Source of the DNA: Gymnothorax reevesii
Taxonomy: Eukaryota > Chordata > Actinopteri > Anguilliformes > Muraenidae
Assembly (NCBI GenBank): GCA_029721435.1
Contig: CM056586.1
Location: 68,969,679-69,033,678, forward strand
Reading direction: 5' to 3'
Length of the DNA: 64,000 nt
This document shows, piece after piece, positions 1-12,800 of the stretch (its first letter is position 1; each line of letters opens with the position of its first letter). Made by a program: the position numbers and the translations under genes. Under the pieces are notes generated by a model. That model searched no databases. It had not been told where the DNA came from and saw only the letters and a list, made by a program, of their open reading frames with translations.

Positions 1-1166
1 TATCTCCTGTGGTCACGAGCATGAGCTCCCCTCTCTCTCATATCTCCTGTGGTCACGAGCATGAGTGTCCCTCTCTCTTATCTCCTGTGGTCACGAGCAT
101 GAGCGCCCCTCTCTCTTATCTCCTGTGGTCACGAGCATGAGTGTCCCTCTCTCTTATCTCCTGTGGTCACGAGCATGAGCTCCCCTCTCTCTCATATCTC
201 CTGTGGTCGCGAGCATGAGTGTCCCTCTCTCTTATCTCCTGTGGTCACGAGCATGAGCTCCCCTCTCTCTTATATCTCCTGTGGTCACGAGCATTAGTGT
301 CCCTCTCTCTTATCTCCTGTGGTCACGAGCATGAGCTCCCCTCTCTCTCATATCTCCTGTGGTCACGAGCATGAGTGTCCCTCTCTCTTATCTCCTGTGG
401 TCACGAGCATGAGCGCCCCTCTCTCTCTTATCTCCTGTGGTCACGAGCATGAGTGTCCCTCTCTCTTATCTCCTGTGGTCACGAGCATGAGCTCCCCTCT
501 CTCTTATCTCCTGTGGTCACGAGCATGAGTGTCCCTCTCTCTTATCTCCTGTGGTCACGAGCATGAGCTCCCCTCTCTCTCATATCTCCTGTGGTCACGA
601 GCATTAGGGTTCCTTCTCTCTTATCTCCTGTGGTCACGAGCATGAGCTCCCCTCTCTCTCATATCTCCTGTGGTCACGAGCATGAGCGCCCTCTCTCTCA
701 TATCTCCTGTGGTCACGAGCATGAGCTCCCCTCTCTCTTATATCTCCTGTGGTCACGAGCATTAGTGTCCCTCTCTCTTATCTCCTGTGGTCACGAGCAT
801 GAGCGTCCCTCTCTCTTATCTCCTGTGGTCACGAGCATGAGCGCCTCTCTCTCTTATATCTCCTGTGGTCACGAGCATGAGCGTCCCTCTCTCTTATCTC
901 CTGTGGTCACGAGCATGAGCGTCCCTCTCTCTTATCTCCTGTGGTCACGAGCATGAGCGTCCCTCTCTCTTATCTCCTGTGGTCACGAGCATGAGCGTCC
1001 CTCTCTCTTATCTCCTGTGGTCACGAGCATGAGCGCCCCTCTGTCTTATATCTCCTGTGGTCGCGAGCATGAGTGTCCCTCTCTCTTATCTCCTGTGGTC
1101 ACGAGCATGAGCGCCCCTCTCTCTTATATCTCCTGTGATCATGAGCATTAGCGTCCCTCTCTCTTT
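1..1166. repeat. Minisatellite, 38-40 bp unit, about 30 copies
   Basis: The first 1.17 kb is a tandem array of a unit that begins TATCTCCTGTGGTCACGAGC and ends in a CT-rich run. Units differ mainly by GTGTCC/GCTCCC/GCGCCC variants and by 2-bp changes in the CT run. It continues past the left window edge. The last unit runs into a pyrimidine tract and TAG at 1167-1169. It lies upstream of the first visible UBR3 exon, so it is most likely intronic. The long open frames across it are a product of the repeat, not genes. Confidence 0.93.
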
Positions 1167-1599
1167 TAGGACAATCATTCAGGACGGCAACCACCCCACT
1201 GCCTTTTATTCCACTTCTGTTCTCCCAGTTCCACATATAGTCGCCACGTTATGGAAAATGTGCATTAAATGGAAAAGGACAGATTTTAAAGATCTGTTGA
1301 CTCATGCCTTGTTAAACATTACTGCCATTTAGTGCCAGACACTAGTTCCGCATTCAACTGTTATGAGTTACTAATCTTCAAGGTAAACATGACCTTCTGC
1401 TCTGTCAAAATGGCCATTTTGTTGAGAATGTTATACTGAGTACAAATGAAAGCGCACCCCTCACGAAATCTGGAATAGCTCCACGGATTGATATGTGAAG
1501 TATATACGTATGATGCATTTGAGATAATGAATGATTTAAGAAGACATGTAAACATCATTCAATTTCATTCACGATAATGTTAATGCGCGAGAGAGGTTT

Positions 1600-2640
1600 A
1601 ACTGGTGTAGGGGTCAAACAGGAAAGTCAATAACGGGTGTGACCGCCATTTGCATTGACACATGCGGTGCATCGTCGTGGCATGGAGTTGATCAGTCTCT
1701 GGATAGTGTTCTGAGGGATAGCATTCCACTCCTGAACAAGGGCAACCTCAAGATCTCGGATGTTGTCCATCTGGCGTCGATGTGAAAGACGTCGTCCAAT
1801 TTTATCCCATAAGTGCTCGAAAGGGGAGAGGTCGGGTGTCAGAGCTGGCCACTGAAGCACGGGGATGTTTTGCTGTGCAAGGTACTGCATGGACACCCTT
1901 GCAGTGTGTGCCCTAGCGTTGTCCTGTTGGAACGCGTGGACATCGTGGTGTTGGTTGAAGAACGGCACAACATGGTTCTGCAGCACCTGGTCCCGGTAGT
2001 AGACGCCGTTCACCCTTCCTCTGCAGATATGGAGAGGGGTTCTGTGACGGTAGCTTATTCCACCCCACACCATAACGCTGCCACCACCCCAACGGTCCGT
2101 TTGAACGACACAATCGGCGTTATAACGTTCACCACGTCTCCGCCAAACACGTATACGGCCATCTGCGTTCCTTAAGTGAAATCGTGACTAGTCAGAGAAG
2201 ATGACACCGTGTCATAGTCGCCAATTCTGGTGCCTGCTTGCCCACTGTAGACCCTAGTTTCGGTGACGATCCGTCAACATGGGGCCGAAATAAGGACGCC
2301 ATGCACGCAGGCCTGCAGCTCACAGACGGTTCCGTACGGTGTTGGGGTTAATGAATCCACGTCGTCCTTGGACTTGAGCAGCCGTTCTTGTCGCTGGTAG
2401 TGTTCGGTCTCGGACATGATCCTGTACGATCTGACGGTCCTGACGTGCCGTTGTCACACGTTGCTGACCCGTTCGAGGACGGTCCCGAGTGCTCCCCGTT
2501 TGCAGAAACCTTTGATGGAGTCTTGCGATCGTTGTGTGTGCGCAGTGTAGTCGTCTGGCAATTTCCCTGGTGCTGGCGCCAATTTGAAGCATGCCTATGG
2601 CATGTTCTCGTTCAGGGGCTGTAAGTCGCGGCATAGTGTC
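1600..2640 (-). mobile_element. Degraded Tc1-like transposon (family A)
   Basis: On the - strand, 2634-2320 encodes the N-terminal helix-turn-helix of a Tc1 transposase (starts MPRLTAPEREHAIGM; STREIARRLHCAHTTIARL is the DNA-binding part). 2073-1627 encodes the C-terminal catalytic part, with MVWGGIS, FQQDNARAHTA (second Asp) and DLSPFEHLWD (final acidic residue, DD34E spacing). The middle is broken: near 2190-2200 the expected SDESRF reads SD-stop-SRF. The copy is therefore inactive. Its protein differs clearly from the other Tc1 copies in this window, so it is a separate family. Terminal inverted repeats were not resolved. Confidence 0.85.
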
Positions 2641-2659
2641 AACGTTTCACATGTGTCAG

Positions 2660-3439
2660 TGAAGAAGTGAAATTTTATTCGGATTCACATGCTTTTAAAG
2701 GCAATGTGTGCACAAATTCAGAGTGAAATTGATTTTTTCCGTGGTGTGCGTGCAAGATGTTGCGTTTTTGCAAAAAATTGCCTAGCATTGCAGTTAACTT
2801 GAAATTCCCGCATTTCTTGCACATGGCATGTCGGGTGACGTCACTGTAGTGTTGTTGTTGTATAAAAATTTTATTGAAGTTCATTTGAACTTAAATATTG
2901 ACTTTTTTCAAGTGGCGCGTTTTCATTTGTACTCAGTGTATTTTGGGAATTTTGACATTTCATAGGCTGTCGTCCTGCGTACAATGTCGCCCTTCAGTCT
3001 GAAATATTTTGTTTCTTAATGATGTTAGGCTTCCAATGAGATGCGAAGAATTGACCCAAATTCTGCTTTATCGTTTTTTTAGCTTGCGTTTACGCACGCA
3101 CGCAAACGCAACCAAGTGGGTTCTAGTAGTTTAACCAGTGTTGATCAAACAATTATTCCATCACAAAACACAATTTTCTGTTAATCAGCCCGAGACTGCT
3201 ACCTTCCGAAATACATTTTTATCGTGGATGGATATATATATTTCTTTTTTACTTAACGATGCTAGACCTGTTTTTCACCTTTGGTTTATTTCCATTTGAG
3301 GTTGATCAAGAGTAATGCCTTCTTTATTCATGAAAATGGTTTGTTGATCTAGTTAGAAGTTGGATTGATGCTGCTGATTGGGTGAGCCCTAAGTCTGGGC
3401 GTGTCTTTTCTCTAACATTGTTTGCTTTTTTGGTCGAAG
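2660..3439. other. Intronic sequence upstream of the first visible UBR3 exon
   Basis: AT-rich sequence with no recognisable gene or complete repeat. The last 40 bases form a pyrimidine-rich tract leading to the acceptor AG at 3438-3439. Confidence 0.6.
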
Positions 3440-3885
3440 AACCTTCGGGAGGCTCAGATGTTCAGCCTTGTGGAGGAGAGGCGGAGGAAGTTCCAGGAGA
3501 TCATTAACCAAAGCAGTCGGGAGGCCAGCCGGGCCATGCGTCCCAAGTCCTCCGAATCCCGGTGGGGTTCTCATGGGACGCCGCCTCAGATGGTCACTGA
3601 GATCTTGGAAATACGAGAGAGCATGCTGTCCCTACTCGTAAAACTGCATCACAAGCTCTCCAACAACCAGAACTCCTGCTCATCGGAGTGGTTGGAGTGC
3701 CCTGACGTCTCTCGCTTCGCCCATGGTGACGGCGTCACTGCCATCGCGCGAATTCTCGTCAAGGCGTCTGCTCGCAGCCAACAGGGCAAACGCAGCATTC
3801 GGGAGATTTGCGAGAAGCTGTCCCCACCTGTGCCGGCAGAGGAGAGCAGTCCCTCTGATAAGACCTCCTACGGCAAAGAGGAGAG
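3440..3885 (+). CDS. ubr3: UBR3 visible exon 1 (446 nt)
   Basis: Begins in phase 0 after ...TCGAAG and reads [20 protein letters not shown]; ends ...AAAGAGGAGAG before GTCAGT. Visible residues 1-148 plus two bases of codon 149. It is a charged, helical stretch ([20 protein letters not shown]) before the RING. A short segment near [15 protein letters not shown] is shorter than the mammalian equivalent as I recall it. Confidence 0.93.
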
Positions 3886-6800
3886 GTCAGTGCGGCAGCT
3901 GGAGTTCGGAAACTGTGTCTCATCTGAGGAGACGCTATGGGTACAACATTCATCTGAGGGCTGCAGAAATTCAGTTTAAGATATTCTTGTACAAATATTT
4001 TACCTGTCGAATTGCAATCAAAGTTAGATCTGATCCTCTGTATTCATTAGTTCTGAGGATTTTTCCTCCTTTCAGCTGTAAGTGATGTTCAGATTTGCCT
4101 AATGATGTGCCCCAAACCTTTTTATTGGTTCTATTGGCATTTCTATTGGTTTGCCTGAAAAAAAATTTTTTTTTGGGTCATTCCGCAGGAAATCACCAGA
4201 ACTCCCCAGGTTATGGTGTCAGAATGGTCTCATATTTTAATATTTTTGGTCCAATATTCTAAATGATGAATATCACCACAGGTTCTGTTCAGATCAGATT
4301 CATTGGAATGAAACCCGACACCCACAGCTGCCCTTTCAGGGTAAGGGTGAATGGGCTCCTGAACAGAGCCCCTCTGTTCGCCCCTGTCGCAGCACAGCTT
4401 GCACAGTAAACTTGAAAAAATTGGCCAATTTTTTTTCCAAGTCGGCCCTGGTGGAAGTTCCTAGGCAATATTGTGGTTTATCATAGCCTTTCATGCTGTG
4501 TTCTTTCCAAAAGCAAATGATTTGCTTGGGGCAGGACTCATAGTTCCATTTTTTTGAACATTCATCAGGTTTGCACACATTTTGGGACATTTGTTTGTGT
4601 CTCGCCATGGCTGTGCTGTCTTGGAAGCAGTCAAAGGCAAAATGAGCAGCGCTGAAAGAAAAAATGTTAAAGAATTATCACACCGCAAACGCACCTTATT
4701 CTTGTAAGGTTTGATTGCTGAACCACAAGCACATTCTTTGTGACAGTGCATCTCCTCCGCCTCTCAGGGACGGCTGCAGATTTGCCCCTGATGTCCTTTT
4801 CGTACAGCATGTGTTCTTACATGAGCACGACACTAAACTGTCTTTGAGGTTAATATTTTTTCCTGTAAGAAATTCAACTTTTCCATTGAAATACATCCTC
4901 AGAGATCAAGTATCCGCAGTAACATCTGTCACCTACAATGGATTCTCAAAAGAAACTTACTCTTCTGAAGTCTCTATTGTTACCGACTTTACTGTCCATA
5001 ATGTTAAATTGCACACGGTATGTGTGCTTGCTAGAAAATAAACGAGACGAGAGCCCAAACATAAAAAAAAAAAGTTGCAGGTGTCTTCTGGGCATGCTCA
5101 GCTGTGACAATACAGTTCTTCTTTAAAAAAATAACTTCCAGTATTCAAGGCTCAATTACACATTTCCTCGACTTCTTCTCTGAAAATGAGTGGGTGTTTT
5201 TTGCATTTTGTGTTATGTTACAGAAGGCAGAAGGCCAGAGAAAGACAGAAGAAACTGTTGGCTGAATTCGCCTCCCGGCAGAAGAGTTTCATGGAAACTG
5301 CAATGGATGTGGGTGAGTCGGCCCATTAGATTCTTACATTTCTTTTTTTTTTTTTTTTTCCCAGACTCATTCTCTGTTTTTGCAACGCCATTTCCAGGAA
5401 GTTTGTACGCCATGTAAGATGTGAATAAAAACACAGTGCAATGATTTTAAAATCATTTAAACTCTATATTTAATTGAAAATAGTGTGAATTTTTTTTTTT
5501 TTTGAAAAATATAAGCTCATTTTGAATTTGATGCCAGCTACACAAACCGGGACATGTTTGCCGCCGTGTTGCATCGCCTCTGTATTACCCTCAGGAAAGC
5601 TGAGAGCGATGTGAGCTCGGTCAGTTTTGTGATGCATGTTGAACACTTGCATTAGAATACATACAGTATGATAATGTTGAACGGTGTGATGGTTTGTGTT
5701 TGACAGAATCTCCGGACGCTGATGTGGCCATGGATCTGGGCGTCTCGGAGTTGCCCGAGTCGGAGGTGCTGTATGACTGTGTGATTTGCGGGCAGAGCGG
5801 ACCCTCCACAGACGAGCGCCCCACTGGGCTTGTCGTGCTGCTTCAGGCCTCGTCAGGTACGGACACAACCCCTGACTCCCTTCATCTCTGGAGAAAACCT
5901 CCTGAGCTACTCGCAGTGGCCTTTCAAAACTTCTTATTAGTCCCTCGATACCGGACAGGCAGGTTTGGGGCCTGTTACCGCGGGCTGTGTCGGTCCATCA
6001 GCGCTAGTATCACGTTTTCTTTTGCAAACAAAATCTCAGTGACGGCTTGGCACAATGGCCTCATGCTGTCGGCATGTGTTTATACCAATGTGAAGTTGTG
6101 CATCCATCATGTTGGGTTTACCTGGGTTTAAGGTCCCAGGATAAATGCTTCCACTTCAGGGAAACTCCTTTTTCTGCTCTGCAAAAACATTGAGCCAATA
6201 GTTTTGCATCTGACTGTGTGTGTTTGCCTGAAATAGGCAAGAATAATTGTTTATATATTACACGAAAGCATGAAGTCTGTGTCTGGTCCTAAAATTCTTC
6301 CTGATTATTGTTTGCTGTAGTCCTGGGGCACCGCTGTAAATCCTCTCAGCCCAAGAAGCTTCCCACCAGTGAAGATGAACACATCTATCCAGCCGACACC
6401 TGCGGCGCGTCTCACGACGTCAGGCTCGCGCTCCTCCAGCGCTTCTTCAAGGATGTAGGTGTCAGGCTGCATGACCCCTCCCTGCAGACCTAATTCTCTC
6501 TCTCACCGTTACACTTCTGGCTGCACTTCCTTTTACGAACATTTAGTCTAGTTTTTTATTTTTGTACCTTCCATGTTCACACTTTGGCGCACAGGCGCAT
6601 TCGATCACAAGTCCACATGTAGTTGCTCGTGAGCTCACTGAACGATTGGTTCGCCCTTTAATTTCCGAGAAAAGGCTTGGTGTCATTTCCTCTCTCTGTG
6701 AGAACTACATGACCAGAGTAACTTTGGTCACTGAATGTATTGATTTACATTCCAGATTGAGGGAGAATTTAGCCTTTTCTAATTTGGTAATCCTTTAGGC

Positions 6801-9800
6801 TGGTAATGAAAATGATGATAATGGTCTTCAGTGCTGAGTGCATTTTTTTGTCTTGGCTACAGAGCAGGATCAGCCTAGAAAAGGCTTTGTCCCTGAATGA
6901 GTGACTGACTGGCTGACATGCCTTCTTTACATGCGTGTGCGCCAGGAAGATTTCACATTACGGTTTTGCACACATGTGCTGTTAAAATTCATTGCAGGGA
7001 AAGGTCCTGCTGCAGCAGTTGACTGCAGTAGAATGAAATGTAGTGCAATACTGTGTGGTGACGTTGCCAAATAAAGTTCAGTTTAGTCAGAAACAAAGCC
7101 AGTGCATGGAGTAAAATGGTGTAAAATGATCTCCTGTCATTTTCCAGTATTTTTGGTTGACTGAAGTATTTTGGTTATTTCAACACAACCTCTCGTTTAT
7201 AATGAATACATACTATTATAATTATAGGATTTTAAGGCCAATGTAGACTAATGTCGACTTTGCCGGTTGCTTAAATTTAATTAATAGATTAATGTGAAAA
7301 TATTTCAAGTTTACTACTAAAAGTTACTTTGGGGGATTTCTTATGAGGTTTTACATGAAGAAAAATTGTGTGTAGCTTTGTGTAATCGTGTTCTGTAGTG
7401 TGCTGACTGGGTTGCCGTGTTCCCTATACAGGCTATTGCTTAGGGATAACGAGACCAGCTAAAGTGGGCTTGACTGGCCTTGTTTCTCTTGTGATTGGCA
7501 GAGCTCCTGTCTGCAGTCAGTATCGATTGGATGGGATGGAGGTGTGTACGTCCAAACCTGTGGCCACACCCTGCACATCGACTGCCACAAGTCCTACATG
7601 GAGTCTCTGAGGGTGAGTATTTGGACCATCTAATACCTGACGAAACTCAGCCAGTCATGAAAGACACCAGAAAGTAGAACCATCTGAGCAAGATGGTGCG
7701 CAGTCAGGTACTTAACTTTGTTGGTGTCCAAATATTTATTGTTTAAGCTGCCAGACTGCGCCACGTTAGAGTTAAAATTATTGCGCTGAAAATGAGCCGA
7801 CTTTTAGTTTTAATTTGAGAGTTTAATAAATCTAAATACGGTGAACATTATTGAAATCACGGCATATTTTAAATGTAATCCTCCCGCCCCCCCTTCGAAG
7901 GAGACCGTTCACTTTGAGGGCTTTTGGGGGAAAAAAATGCAGATTTCCAACTTGATATCAATCATTTTGTGGATATGGACAGTCTTCTTTGCCTAGTTGC
8001 GAATTGGCTCCATATTTAGCCCCCATTTTGTTGTTGGAGGTATGTACTGATTAAAAAATAGTTTTAAATGAAAGATCTGGCCAAGGACTATCAGCTGAAT
8101 CGGGTATAACAAAGAGATGTTATACAAAGCTGTCTGGATGAAAAATGAAGGCTTTCTGTAATGGCGTGTTCAGGCTGGCTGGCGCTGATATACTGTAAAT
8201 ACAACTGAAGGAAGTGAAGTCTGTACATTTCAGAAAGAGCAGCTCTGGTCACACAGAATGACCCAAGTGTCTGTTCTTGTCCTCAGAACGACCAGGTTCT
8301 CCAGGGTTTCTCCGTGGATAAGGGTGAGTTCACCTGCCCCTTGTGTCGGCAGTTTGCCAATGGCGTGCTGCCCTGTCACCCTCGTGAGGGGGCAGATTTT
8401 CGCCCCTGGCACTCGCACAGCACCAAGAACATGGCCGTGCTGGTGAAGGAAGTGGAGGACCTTCAGGAGCAGCCTGGAGCCTTTCCTGTGAGTACGCTAC
8501 TGCTAGTGATGTTCTGTTGTTGTGCTACTGCTACTGATGTTCTGTTGTTGTGCTACTGATGTTCTGTTGTTGTGCTACTGCTACTGATGTTCTGTTGTTG
8601 TGCTACTGCTACTGATGTTCTGTTGTTGACATTTTTCCTATACTGTCAGATGATGTGTCAAAAGCTTCTAAATTGAACCGCTAAACACTTTGAGTAGCTT
8701 GCCTTGATTTTTACTCAGCTTTAATTTGCATGCTGGCAGTCTTGCGCTGTTCTTTGGTTGCTGGTGTAATGAAAAAACCTCAGAATTGTAATCAGAAACT
8801 GTGGTCTTTGTCAAAACCTTCCTCCCTCAAACTATATATATACATTTTTTTTTATTTAGAATGAATCCAACCTTACCAAAGAAATGGAGTCTGTTGTCAA
8901 GGACATTAAAAACACGACCCAGAAGAAGTACATGGACTATGGGAAGAACCCGGGCTCGCCTGACAACGATTTCCTCTTTATGTACTCAGTGGCGAGGTGA
9001 GACTGGCTGAGCCAGCTCTGGTTCTGCAGTTACCCCCCCGCCCCCCCAGCTCACCCTTCCCTCCTGTTGGCAGCCCCTCCTCATCTTACATGTGTGCAGA
9101 ATCCGTCAGAATTTGGTCACGGGACCATCGTGCCACAACGAGAGCTGATTTCACTCTGAAGGAGTTTTTACACAACACAGATTTATGGTCTGAAATTCAG
9201 TAGAAAAATACATGCGCATTTCACCCACAAAAACTTTCACACAGAGTCTGGTACAAAAATATTTGCTGTGAAACCATTTTCTTCTCCAAGCACGGGGGAG
9301 TGTTTGTGCACTTCAAGCCTCCTACTAATGTATTTTGGCATTTTTATATTTCATATTTTAACAAGTCATTTCCTGACAACATGAATTAGCCATACAGTTT
9401 GTCAAATATTTTTAGACAAACAACTTAATTTTGTGTTCAAAGTTAAAAAATATCTGGGCCGTTGCTAAAACGGTATGATGACGTATGATTCTCGAAAAAT
9501 CTTAAGTTCTGAGTCCTTCTCCTCGCTGGTGCTGGGGCAGTGTCACGCCTATTTGCATCTGAGCTACAAACTGATAAATGAGATAAACTTCGGCTTGTTT
9601 TTCAATTATTTTTGTAATGCAGTTCACAGTCAGCTTTTGTATGAGCCGGCTCTAGTATGTTGTTGGTACATGACTGATTTGTTTAGGGTTTTTTTAGTTT
9701 CTGTATTTTTATCTTCTGAGACGCCATCACTCTGATTGATAAATAAAAAAACTCTAAATTTCATGCTCGGGCTGACCCACTTCTTACCATGTTATGGAGA

Positions 9801-12800
9801 GCCACAGTGTGATGTGTATTTGTGGCCATGTTAGCTTTATTCTAGATCCAGTTTCAACGGTCCAGTGTCTTTGAAAAATTTGGCGAAAATGTGGTTGAAC
9901 ACTTCAAGCCTTTCCAAAAACGAAAGACTTGATACGTTTTCAACAGCTTTGATTGTGATATCTTCCATAATTTGGCAACAATAGCTGCATTTAGTGCTCT
10001 AAGGGTTACATTTATCAATATTTTTGTATGACAAGGTTTAGCTATTCATTGTCTGTCTCCTGTTCCCCTTCCTGTGCCCTCTGTCCGTAACCTGCTCACC
10101 TCCACATGATTTCAACCATCCCCCTTATTCCCTTTCATTACCTCTCCTGTTCCCTTTCTACACGTCCCAGCTCCCTGTGCCTGAGGTCTCTGCGGGCTTT
10201 TAGAAGCTCCGCATCAAGTGTGGAAAATATACTAATAAAAGTGTGCAAGTGCTCTTATCAGCGGCAGCCAGATGGAGCTCGGCGCTGCTGCATTATCGGT
10301 GTGAAATAGCCTTTTCCCTACAGAGGACAGAAAGTATTAACACTCACTTCCTCAGCACTATGGAGTAAGGCTCCATCCACAGGATCACAACCATCCTAAT
10401 TTTGCATCACTGTACGTTCTGTAGTGAACGCACACTTCCTGTCGCGTCGTAATGGTGCCTGATGGAAAAACCGTGTGCATTACGCAAGATTATATTCAGG
10501 AATAGAGGGGCTTCACCGTTGGAATATTTCAGATGCATCCGGCCAGGCGTAAACTTGCCGCAGGACCCTCACGACGAGGCGTATCTGTAACTTCTGCCAT
10601 TTCGGCAGTGGGCACCCACGTGACCCTTGCAAGCTCTGCTCTTCATTGCTCGCTGTAATTGGGCAATTCCTTGCAGAAAGTCCCCAGAAAGACTGTGGTA
10701 GAAAATCCAGTTTTCCCTGCAAACTGAGGTTGGGTTTGTGTCACTTTGCATGGCGGGTCACAGCTCCTGTTTAAACAACTCACGGGGCTGGTCAATTTTA
10801 CCTGTCTTGTCATACTGGTAAATAATGCAACCGTAGTGGTTTTCATCAGAGGTTGATGGGCTTAATTATCATTGTGAACCTCATTTGATGAGCTTAACGG
10901 GCATTTATTGTATCCCCAGATGACAAGTCGGGGAGTCTATGGACTAGTGATCGTCAAGGCGTGTCCGTTGAGACTTATTTGTGAGCACTCTACAGGCCAG
11001 AATATATCTACCAATTTGTTACATACTTTTGCTTGGGCCTTTTCGTGTGTTGAGGTCTCAAAGCCCGTCGATTTTGGGAGTGATGGCTTAAGGGGTTCAA
11101 GGGATACACGTCGACCAGCGAGCGACCGACTCTCTAGTTTAGTTTAAATGACAATGTTTGAGATTTTGAATTAATATTGCTTAAGTTCCTTGGCCTATTG
11201 CCCTATCGAGGAATGTGCTGACATGGAGGCGATGCGGTTTCTCCCAGGACAAACCTGGAGCTGGAGATTGTGCATCGTGGAGGAGATCTGTGCTGCGGGG
11301 GAGCCAGTGCTGCTGCCAAGCGTTCCTGTCTCAGTGAGTTTACTCCTCTCTCTGTTTCCTGTCTCAGTGAGTTTACTCCTCTCTCTCTGTTTCCTGTCTC
11401 AGTGAGTTTACTCCTCTCTCTCTGTTTCCTGTCTCAGTGAGTTTACTCCTCTCTCTCTGTTTCCTGTCTCAGTGAGTTTACTCCTCTCTCTCTGTTTCCT
11501 GTCTCAGTGAGTTTACTCCTCTCTCTGTTTCCTGTCTCAGTGAGTTTACTCCTCTCTCTGTTTCCTGTCTCAGTGAGTTTACTCCTCTCTCTGTTTCCTG
11601 TCTCAGTGAGTTTACTCCTCTCTCTCTGTTTCCTGTCTCAGTGAGTTTACTCCTCTCTCTCCGTTTCCTGTCTCAGTGAGTTTACTGCTCTCTCTGTTTC
11701 CTGTCTCAGTGAGTTTACTGCTCTCTCTCTGTTTCCTGTCTCAGTGAGTTTACTGCTCTCTCTCTGTTTCCTGTCTCAGTGAGTTTACTGCTCTCTCTCT
11801 GTTTCCTGTCTCAGTGAGTTTACTCCTCTCTCTCTGTTTCCTGTCTCAGTGAGTTTACTCCTCTCTCTCTGTTTCCTGTCTTAGTGAGTTTACTGCTCTC
11901 TCTGTTTCCTGTCTTAGTGAGTTTACTGCTCTCTCTGTTTCCTGTCTCAGCGAGTTTACTCCTCACTCTGTTTCCTGTCTCAGTGAGTTTACTCCTCACT
12001 CTGTTTCCTGTCTCAGTGAGTTTACTGCTCTCTCTGTTTCCTGTCTCAGCGAGTTTACTCCTCACTCTGTTTCCTGTCTCAGTGAGTTTACACCTCGCTC
12101 TGTTTCCTGTCTCAGTGAGTTTACTGCTCTCTCTGTTTCCTGTCTCAGTGAGTTTACTGCTCTCTCTGTTTCCTGTCTCAGCGAGTTTACTCCTCTCTCT
12201 GTTTCCTGTCTCAGTGAGTTTACTGCTCTCTCTGTTTCCTGTCTCAGTGAGTTTACTGCTCTCTCTGTTTCCTGTCTCAGTGAGTTTACTACTCTCTCTG
12301 TTTCCTGCCTCAGCGAGTTTACTCCTCACTCTGTTTCCTGTCTCAGCGAGTTTACTACTCTCTCTGTTTCCTGTCTCAGCGAGTTTACTACTCTCTCTGT
12401 TTCCTGTCTCAGCGAGTTTACTCCTCTCTCTGTTTCTTGTCTCAGCGAGTTTACTACTCTCTCTGTGTCCTGTCTCAGCGAGTTTACTCCTCACTCTGTT
12501 TCTTGTCTCAGCGAGTTTACTACTCTCTCTGTTTCCTGTCTCAGCGAGTTTACTCCTCACTCTGTTTCTTGTCTCAGCGAGTTTACTACTCTCTCTGTTT
12601 CCTGTCTCAGTGAGTTTACTCCTCTCTCTCTGTTTCCTGTCTCAGCGAGTTTACTCCTCTCTCTGTTTCTTGTCTCAGCGAGTTTACTACTCTCTCTGTT
12701 TCCTGTCTCAGCGAGTTTACTACTCTCTCTGTTTCCTGTCTCAGCGACTTTACTACTCTCTCTGTTTCCTGTCTCAGCGAGTTTACTACTCTCTCTGTTT

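Noticed and set aside
319..956. Open frames across the first minisatellite
   Set aside because: Repeat artefact; the frame changes between 38- and 40-bp units, and there is no start context or homology.
3723..4085. Second open frame overlapping visible UBR3 exon 1
   Set aside because: Shadow frame of the real exon; the UBR3 reading is conserved and phase-consistent.
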